NCBI RefSeq assembly: GCF_020382885.2
Contig: NC_058512.1
Coordinates: 11,868,802 to 11,932,801 of the forward strand
DNA: 64,000 nt
Source of the DNA: Scatophagus argus
Taxonomy: Eukaryota; Chordata; Actinopteri; Scatophagidae
Direction: 5' to 3'
Shown: piece after piece, positions 36,949 to 47,345 of the stretch
Position numbering within the stretch: the first letter of the stretch is position 1
How the letters are laid out: the number at the start of each line of letters is the position of its first letter
The notes under the pieces: generated by a model
Told to the model about the DNA's origin: nothing
What the model saw: only the letters and a program-made list of their open reading frames with translations
Database searches by the model: none
Made by a program: the position numbers and the translations under genes

Positions 36949-39129
36949 ATGCCTCGTTATGCGCAGTTAGTTATGGGCCCAGCGGGTAGCGGTAAGGTGA
37001 GTTGTCCGTCATTCAGTTATACGTGCTGACGTCCTTTGCTATGTTATTAGGCTAAGGCGCTAAGCTATGGCGTGAGGTTCTCCTCCGCATGACGTTAGAC
37101 GTTAGCAGCCTTATAACTGTTTATTATTGGAGTTTTTATTTTCCATTTCAGAGCACCTACTGCTCCACCATGGTCGAGCATTCACAGTCCATTAACCGCT
37201 CAGTTCAGGTGGTCAATCTGGACCCAGCAGCTGAGCACTTTGACTATCCTGTCATGGCAGGTAAATAAAGCGTGTTTAACTTACATGAAACGATAATTAC
37301 GTCTAATTACAAAGAGTAAATCTTAGTCTTACATAACCCAGAACAGAGGTGTCACAAAATAAACACACGTGTTTTAAGGGAAGAAATATTGTTATTACAT
37401 GTACATGCAAGCCATTACCCATTAGACAATGTTTAATGTCTAAAGCACTACAGCACTATGATGGGGTTTGCTAACAATGAATGGATGGAGGTAGTTAGTT
37501 CATGTGAAGTAAAATATTACATATTTAAGTATGACCAGTGACCACATAGGTCGCAGAAACAGTATAAGAAAATAGTACAAAACAGTACATTGTATCATAA
37601 AGAGATAAGATTTGGGTTGCTTAAGTTCTGTTCTTCAAGACAACCCTATTTTTCTTCTGTGCCCTCAGACATCCGTGAGCTTATCCAGGTGGACGATGTG
37701 ATGGAAGACCATTCTCTCAGATTTGGCCCTAATGGAGGCCTGGTCTTCTGCATGGAGTACTTTGCTAACAACTTCGATTGGCTGGAGGAAAGCCTGGGTC
37801 ATGTCGAGGATGACTACATACTGTTCGATTGCCCAGGTAAACAGTGTGGCAGTGTGGGAACGCTGAAGCCAGTGCAGAATGCATTTACCCACTTCTGTTT
37901 GTGCTGGGTATGATCCTGTATGATTAGTACTGCTTGAAGAGCAAGGCAGCTTGAGTAACAAATGAACAGGAGATACTAAAATGAGATTTGCCTTGGTTTT
38001 CATTCCAGCATTTTTGATTATGAATTACTGTGTCACCAATATTTACATCAGAATTAGAGATACAGCTTTGTACCAGTTTTCACAGCTTTAATGCAGTTTT
38101 GACAAGTGGGTTGTTTTTGCAGGTCAGATTGAACTTTACACACACCTCCCTGTAATGAGGCAGTTGGTGGAGCAGCTCCAGCAGTGGGAGTTTCGAGTGT
38201 GTGGAGTCTTTCTGGTAGACTCCCAGTTCATGGTGGAGTCTTTCAAGGTAACTGCTGATCTGTACACTATCTTTATCTGTTTATGTGAGCCTCCTTTATG
38301 TCTAATCATACTTCATTTCTTAATTTACATAACTTAAAGTAGTTGTGAAAGCATGTGAAACATTTCCCCTCGTCTGTTAATGCAGTTCATCTCAGGAGTC
38401 ATGGCTGCTCTGAGTGCCATGGTGTCATTAGAGATCCCTCAAGTAAACATCATGACAAAAATGGACCTGCTTAGTCCCAAAGCCAAGAAGGAAATTGAAA
38501 AGTAAGTTTTTAATGGCTTCAACCTCAGTTAAGCTGTTATAAAAAAAAACCTAAGCCTTGTAAAAGAGGGCCGTCAGCTGTTTTCTTAATTCTTACTAAG
38601 TTAAGCTTGCCAATTAAACAGGCTTTGCTTTCACCAGGTACCTGGACCCAGACATGTATTCAATGATGGAAGATAACTCAGATACCATCAGGAGCACAAA
38701 GTTCAAGAAGTTGACTCAAGCCATCTGTGGTCTGGTAAGAGAAGTCTGTAATTTGATATTTCATTTTGTTTTGGGTCAGGATTTAGAATTATTTTGATAA
38801 GATGGTCTCTTTCTGTCTGTTCGTCCAGATTGATGACTACAGTATGGTGAGATTCCTTCCCTTTGACCGCACAGATGAGGAAGGTATTAACATAGTATTG
38901 CAACACATTGACTTCTCTATACAGTATGGAGAGGACCTGGAGTTCAAGGAACCAAAGGTGAAGAAACAAACAAAAATGAAACACAATGAAATATCATTTA
39001 ACAGTATGGATAAAGTAATTACAAGTTATTTTTTGTGATTCAATTTTTTTTTCTTTTCTGCAGGAGGTTGATGAAGAGTCTGCTAACCTAAATTATGATG
39101 AGATTTTTCAAGACAAAGTGGACAGTTGA
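36949..39129 (+). CDS. gpn3: GPN-loop GTPase 3
   Basis: Gpn3 is a small GTPase that acts with Gpn1 in assembly and nuclear import of RNA polymerase II. The eight exons are 36949-36996, 37152-37260, 37669-37836, 38123-38247, 38386-38501, 38638-38734, 38829-38957 and 39064-39129, giving 285 residues (human 284). The P-loop GPAGSGKS is at residues 10-17, NLDPAAEHF follows, the defining GPN motif is at 72-74 in [21 protein letters not shown] carries the switch region, and TKMD at 174-177 is the guanine-specificity motif. The acidic C-terminal tail is typical. The start has A at -3. The gene is head-to-head with rnf170 and in tandem with arpc3. Confidence 0.97.
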
Positions 39130-39168
39130 GGAGTAATGTGACTCCAAAAAAGGACTTGTCAGAGTTTT

Positions 39169-39174
39169 AATAAA
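39169..39174 (+). terminator. gpn3 poly(A) signal (proximal)
   Basis: AATAAA lies only 40 bases after the gpn3 stop codon. A second AATAAA at 39436-39441 would give a longer 3' UTR ending just before the arpc3 promoter. Confidence 0.6.
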
Positions 39175-39441
39175 ACATTTAAGGCTGATGAAGATACGAG
39201 ATTTGCGATATCAAACCCATATGGAGACCTATGGAGGCTGTAAGGACACTGAGGAAGGGACATGAGGAAGCACACTCTCCAAACATCATCACTTATCTTA
39301 TGTGATAAAAGTTTTCCTTTTTATATGCTTTTCTGATAAATTGTGATTTCATCCCATTCATGTTTCATTATTTCAAGACAATGGTCAAGTTTTAAAGAGT
39401 TGTTATTAAATCAATGTATTACTTATATATTTTTAAATAAA

Positions 39442-39626
39442 AGAAATACAAAAACTTGACTGCCTGTGTGAGAAGAACGTGTGTTTACCGCCCCCATGTG
39501 GTAGCTACGCCACATAACATGTAGCTACTTCCTGTTAAGCTGAAGGGTGGGACAGGCGGAAGCAGGGCTCTGAGGTGCTAGTATTTTTCTCTCGCTGAGC
39601 AGTTGGACTGATATATATCACTCAAC
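39442..39626 (+). promoter_or_regulatory. arpc3 promoter and 5' leader
   Basis: This short stretch separates the last gpn3 poly(A) signal from the arpc3 start codon. It is richer in GC than its surroundings around 39485-39600. The transcription start cannot be fixed. Such tight tandem packing implies that gpn3 termination and arpc3 initiation happen within about 200 bases. Confidence 0.45.
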
Positions 39627-42600
39627 ATGCCGGTGAGTGAATTCTACTTGATTATTGACCACTATAAGCGTCAGCTGTGCGATTTTAAGCAAAAAAATCT
39701 GCGTAGAAACACAGCTGTGTGATACAAGGCCTCCGAGTTAACGTTAACTGTGATGACGTTAGCATAGCTCGCTACCTACGTTAGCATTTGTTCGCAAGTT
39801 AGTGATGTAGGGCATGCCAGAAATGACAAATTTGCCGTTGTTTTATGTGCTTTTCTGTACAATGTTCCTAGTACAGTATCTGTAATATATTTGGTATCTT
39901 AGCCGTTACGACATATGTTACCGCTGTAGAGATGTCTTCGATGCTATCTGACAGAAATGAAGCTAGTAAAATATAACGTTGGGTGACAGCAACTTTTTCT
40001 CTTTTTTTTAAGGCGTATCACTCAAGCCTGATGTTCCCCGAAACCAGGCTGGTGGGGAATATGGCTTTGCTCCCCATCAAAACCCAGTTCAAGGGCCCAG
40101 CCAGAGGAGACGGTAATGCTCTATGGTCGTTTTAGTCACACAAGTGGAGCCAAGCCCTCTTAGTCACAGAAACACAAACGTTATTTTTAGTGTTATTGGT
40201 TTATTCACCAGCATAAGTCAGTTTCATGCAGGGTTTCGTGCCTTGTTATGGCACTGCTCAGTTCCTGATATATGCAGCAGCTTCACTTCCATATATGGCC
40301 TGAAGTGTGCATTCTTATGTTCACCTTCTTCGTTAAAGTCTGTTGCCATTTAACAACTTTTCAGTGTCCTTAAAGCGTGGTAAAGTGGATGTCCCTAATC
40401 TAAAGAAAGATTTAATAAGTAGTGAACAGAATTTTTGTTACAGGGTCAAATGGTAGGGTCACAGTTGGATATATTTTTCTCCACTGCATAACAGTAAACG
40501 TCAGATTACGACACTTTATCTGGGGATTATAATTGTATAATATTTGACTAATACGAGCAATGGCAGTCAAGGGAAGCTTGGGGTAGTTTCTCTGAAGCCT
40601 GTACAGGATATAACAAATCAGACATAGAGCTTTACACAACAGAAAAGTTAGCCGACCAGAACAGGAAATGACTCCCTGCACTGATAAACATGCATTATAG
40701 TTGCAAATTCTCAAATTACTCGTATGCATTGAATTGACATACTGATTGATACTTTTTTTTAACTTTCAGGTATAGATTCAGACATCATTGATGAGGCTAT
40801 CTACTACTTCAAGGCCAATGTTTTCTTTAAGAACTATGAAATCAAGGTAATGCATGTATTGTCACTTGTAATTTATTACAAATAAGGAATAATGATGTGT
40901 AAAATTTTAAAAATGTTTGGGTGAGGGACAAATATGTACCTCTGTTATGTGTTCGTTCCTGTCTGTGTTTTCTCTTCCCCATCTGTCTGTCTGTATTGAA
41001 GCAGCTGTGCTTTTCATTCTTCCACATGCCCCAGCCTGCTTCTTCCTGTTCCCCTCAGCCATGCATAGTCACTCAGGATTTAAACTGTGCAAATTTCTTA
41101 CTGTTTGTACCTGACTGAAAATGTACCAATTACAGCAACATTTATGTTTTAGACAAAATACATACTTTTCAGTTTAATTCCAGACATTTCAGGCAGTAAT
41201 GTGTGTGTGTGCTTTGTTTCTTTCAGAATGAGGCGGACAGGACGCTTATCTATGTCACACTCTACATTTCTGAATGCCTAAAGAGGCTACAGAAGGTAAA
41301 CTGCATGTTTGTGAATATACTGAGTTTACAGTGGTGGACATGTGCATTTTAAACTAACTTCATACAAATATTAATATTTGTAGCAACAATTAGAAGGCTT
41401 GTGTTAAAGTAGGGGTCCTAAATTAGTGGCAGGGATCCAATAGGGACTGACAACATCATTGGTTTTTTTTTTAGAGAGTCATTAAATGATGAGCAGAATG
41501 TTACTCACTGGGAGAGTGAATTAGCTGCTTGAATGCTTATTTAGTTGGGTGCTTGTAAAACAGGTAATTAACCCTTTGCATTGGTGTTTGTGTGTGCTTT
41601 TTACAGTGCAGCTCCAGGAGCCAGGGTGAGAAGGAGATGTATACTCTGGGCATCACCAACTTTCCCATTCCTGGAGAACCTGGCTTTCCTCTCAATGCTA
41701 TGTATGTTAAACCTGCAAACAAGCAGGAGGAAGGTAAGAACCAACCCCGATTCAAGGTCTAATAGTGCCTCCAGTAGTTGGCAAAGAGTAAGAAGAAAAC
41801 AAGAAATGCATGTCTTGCTCAGCCGGACATTTAGCCATATTTCTACTGATTGTTACCAGTGGATCATTTAAGCCCATTCAAGCTGTTGTCTGAATTAGTG
41901 CCAGTTCCCTCGTACCCTTCTCATTTTTCATGCGTCATCAAATTCCCAGCATGAAGTTAATATCAAGCCCAAAATAGCAACGACTGACCAGAGCCCCATC
42001 AGCTCTATGAAGCCTGGAAGTGCTGTTTCATGTGAACATGGTGTCTTCCAACTTTGTTCTTACAGCAGTGTTGTTGATCAAACTCAGTGGAAGTAGGTTT
42101 GGACATTTAGTCATCCCTCTTACTGAAATAACACAATGTCGATTTTGCAGCGAATCCTCTCAGAATTGTCAAAACTGTGCTTTAGTTCTAAAGATAAAAT
42201 ATGTTAAGGTGAGAGATCCACCTTTCTAGTTTGGCTGTAGCAGTAATGCATGAAAGATTGTGCTAAGGTGTGTCTTGTCTCATAGTGAAGTGCTAAAAAC
42301 AATAGTTGACGATGATATTACTCTTTCTGCAACCTTCTCCAGAGACTATGAGGGCGTACCTCCAGCAGATCCGCCAGGAGACAGGCTTGAGGCTATGTGA
42401 CCGTGTATTTGACCCCCAGACAGACAAACCCAGCAAGGTGAGTGCAGATTTATATGCACGTGACACTCACACCAGGTAATTGGCAAATCTAATAAATTAT
42501 GAACAGGTTTAAAACCATGATAAGAAAGGTGCATTGGACCAACTCTAACCCACATTTCCTGTGTCTGAGTGAATTATTCTGGGCTAATGTAACCTTTGTT

Positions 42601-42895
42601 CAGAACATAATCACTGGGTTAACTGCACCCAGGGCAGTTTAAATTGTAATAGAAAGCAAGGCTTTGTTACTAAAGAAAAGGAAAATTGAGCAGCAGTTCA
42701 AAATAGTTTCTCTCCAGATTTCAGCACTAAAATGCTGTATCCTGTTGCCTTGTGATGAATAGGTCACGTGCTGCCCAGTTGTATTTTTTTTAAGCCTTGT
42801 CACAGGTAGTTTCTTTGTTTCTTTTTTTCCAGTGGTGGGTGTGCTTTGTCAAGAAGCAATTCATGAACAAAAGTCTGTCAGCTCCTGGACAGTGA
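39627..42895 (+). CDS. arpc3: Actin-related protein 2/3 complex subunit 3
   Basis: ARPC3 (p21-Arc) is a structural subunit of the Arp2/3 complex, which nucleates branched actin filaments. The seven exons are 39627-39632, 40013-40112, 40770-40846, 41227-41295, 41607-41733, 42343-42437 and 42833-42895, giving 178 residues, the same as human. The first coding exon is only six bases (M-P). Recognisable blocks include [60 protein letters not shown] and the C-terminal [15 protein letters not shown]. The start has A at -3. All introns are GT-AG. Confidence 0.98.
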
Positions 42896-43065
42896 ACAAC
42901 TCAGGATCCACAGTTTCTATTCTACACCTGCAAGATGGATGGATGGATGGATTTTTTTCTTTGGGTGGGGTGTGCTTTTGTGTTGCTCAGATGATTTTAT
43001 ACTCTTTCAGTTTAAAGATATCTCATGTCTCTGGATGTTGACCATATTGAGCTGGTGCTTAATTC

Positions 43066-43071
43066 AATAAA
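43066..43071 (+). terminator. arpc3 poly(A) signal
   Basis: AATAAA lies 171 bases after the arpc3 stop codon, followed by TG/T-rich sequence (TGTGCTCTATTTTGTT). It fits the end of a short 3' UTR. A second AATAAA follows within about 25 bases. Confidence 0.75.
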
Positions 43072-43094
43072 GCAGTCAAGGCGATTGGAAAATA

Positions 43095-43660
43095 AAGGTG
43101 TGCTCTATTTTGTTACTATTGCATTTTATACTTAAAACAATTCACTCACATTGGGTATTGATTAACAGTAAGCACTGAATAAAGTTAAATCTGAAAAGTT
43201 AGACTAACTTGCGTAGAGGAGGGAAAGGGAAACATTTATAATTTAGAAAGTGGGTGCATCAAACTACTACTCAACAAATTCTGTCCTTATTAAGCATACT
43301 AATTGCTGTTATTGTTTACCTCTAATAAGTCACTTGAGCAGCACATCAATTTGTGGGTGCTATAGGCTTTTATTCCAGCAGACATTTTGACTCTTCACAG
43401 CAGGAAAAGCACAGGTTACTAATAACATTAACAACTGCTGCATTCAAGTGTCCCAGTAAGCTGTGACGGAGGCTCAGAAGCAATGATGCGGAATTCAGCC
43501 ATAAATTTCTTTATACCCTCTTCCTGCTGCGATGTGTCAAAATAAGTCTTATGTGAAGACGGTTTGTTTGAAGCTCTACTGTACAACGACGACACACAAC
43601 CTCTTCTGTAGACAAGGTGACTATGGTTTCAGGTGAGGAGTTAAACAACGTTTTTTTTTT
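43095..43660. other. Spacer between convergent arpc3 and ube2g1
   Basis: About 0.55 kb separates the two convergent poly(A) regions. I see no gene or recognisable repeat in it. Confidence 0.6.
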
Positions 43661-43664
43661 TTTC

Positions 43665-44455
43665 CAAGTAAGGACAAGCAGTTTTTATTTACAGTTAAAA
43701 AAAACGTAGCATGTTCATTAAAAACAGATTAACTGATGTACTGTCTTTGGTTTGTCCAAAATAGTTTTTCTGGATTCAAAACAAAAAAAGCCTTCAGATG
43801 TAGTCCTCATTGAAGGTAAGTTTCCTCTGCTGGCAGTAAAGGTTAAGGCAGCACTAGGTGATAAGTTTGCCCCCTCAGGGAGAGAAGGAACACGTTCTCT
43901 GCAGAACATGTAGGGTGTGCAAGCCAGTGTCTATTATTTCCATCTGTTTAACGACTGCAAATAACTCCAAAGTTGCATCATTGGTTAAATAAACGTAGAC
44001 CGGTTGGCTCAGTGTGGCAGGTTGAAAGAAAAACCTCCATAACAGACAAGATGCATCTAAAAATAATCTCACTCAAAATAAATAGGTAAATACAAAGCAA
44101 ACTAACCAACTTCAGAAAATGTGGCATTTATCATTTCTCCTAAAATCTGTTGAGTATATGCATAATTTGTCACATCTGTCCTCCTGTGAATGAAACCAGA
44201 ATTAGTCTGACGATTTTCCACCATCAGTTGCAAATCTTGTGGAAAATTGAAAAGTACTTTTGGCAGCGTAGATGCCACAGCAACATTCAATCTAACTGCA
44301 AGAGACAAATTAGTAGAGAAATATGGATTGATATTTTTTTTCCCCAGAGTATTTTTCTTCTTTCAGTGAATACTGAATGATGATACTGTTGTGCCCCGTG
44401 GTCATTTAGCTCACTTTGGAGTACCGAGCTGTCAAATTCCCTGTGCAGTTCCACC
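43665..44455 (-). other. Candidate 3' UTR exon of ube2g1
   Basis: An acceptor (TTGTTTCAG, exon starting GGTGGAACTG at 44455) matches a donor (GTAAGT at 44637-44632) placed 24 bases after the ube2g1 stop codon. The exon would run to a minus-strand AATAAA at 43684-43689. Because the junction is less than 50 bases past the stop, it should not trigger nonsense-mediated decay. Confidence 0.55.
43684..43689 (-). terminator. ube2g1 poly(A) signal
   Basis: Read on the minus strand this is AATAAA, and a long T-rich tract occurs on the plus strand at 43651-43663. It is a plausible end for the ube2g1 3' UTR, but no cleavage site can be seen. Confidence 0.5.
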
Positions 44456-44661
44456 CTGAAACAAAATAATCGTGTCAGTCTGGTCATCATCATTGGTTGA
44501 TGTATAAAACACTAGACTTAAAATGGCTTTACAAGGACAGCCCTCACCTAAATGATCAACAGTACCTTTATAGATCCAAACTACAGCTCACTGTGTGCAA
44601 TATGGTATAATGATCCCTGGTGGGTGGTTGTACTTACAATTTTGATGACTGGAGTGAGAGT

Positions 44662-47047
44662 TTAGTCAAAAGCCATCTCTTGACTCCTCCGCACACAGCG
44701 AGCCACCTTTTTCTTAAAAACCCCTGCAGGATCCTCCCGCCACTCTTTCTGCAAGACATTAGATATAGAAAACCCCTCACACTTCCTCTTGTGCTTTGTG
44801 TCTCACTGCTTCTTCAAAGCACATTTTGCACAAAAAGTGTGCTCTTTTTTTTTTTTTTTTTTTACAGTCAACTGCAGTAACTGCATTCAACTTAGTCATT
44901 TCACATTTTAATATCTTGAGACACATGAGACACCCTTAAGAAAACTAGGAATTAAATGCCTTCTATGGTCTCTTATGGCTTGCAAATAAAGTCTGAAACA
45001 TGGTCAAAAAAAAAAAAAATAATAACCCCAGCTTGAGTGTTCTTATGTGACACTTACAGCTGCATCCACATTGGCAGGAGAGTCTCCATTGGGGTCTGCC
45101 AGCATGGAAATAACACTGATCATGATGGTCTCTACTGTATGGATTGGCAGCCAGCGCTCCTCTGGCTTCTCATAGCCATACTTGTCCTCACCAGGTTCGT
45201 GCAGGATGGAGATGCAGACGTCGCCATTTTTTGCCACTGGCAGAAAACAAGAAGACAGAGAGACACATTTGTACTAAAGAAAAGATGAGATACTACACTT
45301 GTTGAGAAATGGGTAAAGTCAAATCTAATCCCTTTAATGTTGATGTCAGATAAAGGTTCAGTAGGTAGCTTTTATAAAAAAAAATCATTTAGTCGTATTT
45401 GCTGAAGCTGTCGCTGTCTCCTGAGAGCAGTACGATAGCTAATCTGAAAAATAAAACAAAAATCAGGTTCCTCTGACTCCTCCTCGTGCTCCATTTGCGA
45501 GAATCTGCTCCGCATGAGCAAAATCAAAGTCAAGCTTAATATCTTCAGCGCACTGCTTCAGAAGGAGAATGGCAAACACAATAGCTGCCGTAAAATACTG
45601 ACCATCCCTCATTTACCTACAGTGCACAAAACACGTGTCCCGGCTCCACAGGGAGCTTCAGGCTAATTATGATGGACGCCATTGTGCTCATATCAATGGC
45701 GAAAACATTTGTGTGTTGTGTACTAGCCAGGCAGCATTTGCTCAGCATGCCCAGTTTTCTTTTCTGTGTTATTAACCAAAGGGTCGGCGTGAAAGTCCAA
45801 TAATACAGCTCCCTCTTCCTGTAGAAACAGTCTTCCAGTATTTAGCTATCTTAACATTCATTTCACATTAACTGCAGAACAAAAAAATTTCAAATTTCAA
45901 ATGCTTTCTTTGATACTTTGAAAACAGTTGCTCGACAAGTGAGTTACCATTTGGATGCCAGATTTCTGTGATGAACTTCATCTTGGGAGGCCTCAGAGGA
46001 TAGTCATGGGGGAAGGTTAAGGTAGCTTTGAAGAACCCCCCTTCACTACAAATGACAGAGGATGATGTTAAAATTTATGCTGGGGATTGAGTGAATATAC
46101 AGCTCAGCTGCAAGTGACTGCAAGTTTAATGGTAAGTAATTTCACTCACAACAATGTGTCTTGAGGCCCGATGACGACCACTTCCCACTGATAGATGTCA
46201 TCGTCATCTATAAGACCTGCAGAAAAGCCTTCAACTGGGTTCTTGTTGAGCTCTGAAATTTAAGTCAGAATCAGAACCAGCTTTATTGTCCAAGTATACA
46301 TACAAGTAATTTTACAGTTTTTATTAATGCTGTCAATGTACTTCCACAGAAATATACATAACAGCTACTACAAGGACAACAAAGCAACCAAAAACAGGTA
46401 AAGAATAGACAGACCTATTACGTGGGCAAGTGTGTGAAATTTATAATGACAATAACGATAACGAACAACAACTTCAAATAAAACGTCTGGATACAAGTGA
46501 CATGTTTTTGTCAGTTGTAAACAATACAAATAGTACAAAAACATAAATACTGAACAGATATACATATAGACAAGTAGACATGTCTATATTTAGGATTTAT
46601 ATTGACAGTGCATAGAGATGTACAGGCCAAAAAGGCGTTCAGCTCAAACTGTAAAAATACGATCAAATGCAATATAAACTGTTAAACTTTGTCAGAGACA
46701 AAGCACATCAACATGGGGAGTAAGTACTTCACAGTTAGTTGGTGAGTGTGGTGATACTGAAAAAGCTTTAGTGCTTATTGAGCAACTAGCCTGAGTCATA
46801 TCCTCTGAACAGCTGTCCGGTAACAGATTTACGCCGTCTTTACACGTGCATTTCAAAGTTTCCTGTCACGAGCGGTATATGTCTACCTAAAAACGAATGT
46901 TAATCAAATAAAACAACGACAGGGACGAAACATAACTAGCGGTATCACGTGGTAGTTCAATATACAGCAAAATAAGCTCCAGAAGCAAGAGTTAGCCAAC
47001 TTACCTGCTAACTGTTTACGTAGTAACAACGAAGACTGTTCCGTCAT
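44662..47047 (-). CDS. ube2g1: Ubiquitin-conjugating enzyme E2 G1
   Basis: UBE2G1 is an E2 that extends Lys48-linked ubiquitin chains, in mammals notably on substrates of cullin-RING ligases. The coding exons are 47047-47005, 46252-46150, 46045-45948, 45236-45058 and 44748-44662, giving 169 residues (human 170). The HPN motif is at residues 79-81 (WHPN), the catalytic cysteine is C89 in NGDVCISILHEPG, and the acidic loop typical of the G-type/Cdc34-like E2s follows (EDKYGYEKPEERW). The segment from MKFITEIWHPN to SPANVDAA is nearly identical to human. The C terminus (REDPAGVFKKKVARCVRRSQ, ending MAFD) is more divergent, which suggests one of two teleost paralogues, though a and b cannot be told apart here. 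The start has A at -3. Confidence 0.96.
44845..44863. repeat. Poly(T) tract
   Basis: A run of 19 T lies in ube2g1 intron 4, close to the last coding exon. It is a simple repeat. Confidence 0.95.
45345..45735. repeat. Possible interspersed repeat in ube2g1 intron 3
   Basis: The interval opens with AAAGGTTCAGTAGGTAGCTT and is richer in CpG than the flanking intron, with phrases such as GTGTCCCGGCTCCACAGGGA. It reads like an old DNA-transposon or SINE copy of a type common in fish, but I could not find inverted ends or a coding remnant. The borders are approximate. Confidence 0.3.
46258..46720 (-). mobile_element. 5'-truncated LINE 3' end (L2/CR1-like)
   Basis: On the minus strand the segment ends with GACAATAAAGCTGGTTCTGA followed by TTCTGAC, the repeated-pentamer/hexamer type of tail used by fish L2/CR1-group retrotransposons. 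No reverse transcriptase remnant is present, so only the 3' UTR part was inserted. It sits in ube2g1 intron 1 in the same orientation as the gene. The 5' border is uncertain. Confidence 0.5.
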
Positions 47048-47345
47048 TTTAAAGCTGCCTCGGTATACGTTTTCTGTTGTTACTTGTATTAATAAAGAAA
47101 GCTAACTGACTATCAAACTGTCAACTCTGTTAAATTAACAATGGATCAAAGGAAGCAGAGCACACGGTCCACGTTTTCTACTCTGTCAGTCTGTCTGTCT
47201 GACAACACCAATAACATGAGTTAAAAAAAAATGAAAGAGGCACTATTGCGCTAATTTTGCCCTCAGAAAGGCCTGTCAGGCAAACTTTACTTTCCCACTG
47301 TGCCCTGTTCCCATGAGGTTCACTAGTTAAATAAAAGTTAAAGTC
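47048..47345 (-). promoter_or_regulatory. Probable ube2g1 promoter and 5' leader
   Basis: This is the upstream flank of the ube2g1 start exon. It is moderately AT-rich and holds a short TCTGTC/AGTCTGTCTG simple run near 47185. No TATA or CCAAT element is convincingly placed, so the promoter is assigned by position only. Confidence 0.35.

Noticed and set aside
37590-37913. A 107-residue open frame extending past gpn3 exon 3 on both sides
   Set aside because: Only 37669-37836 is exon; the remainder is intron read-through, as shown by the AG and GT sites and by the match to Gpn3.
41470-41560. Possible box C/D snoRNA in arpc3 intron 4
   Set aside because: AAATGATGAG resembles a C box, but no D box (CTGA) with terminal stem pairing follows at a suitable distance.
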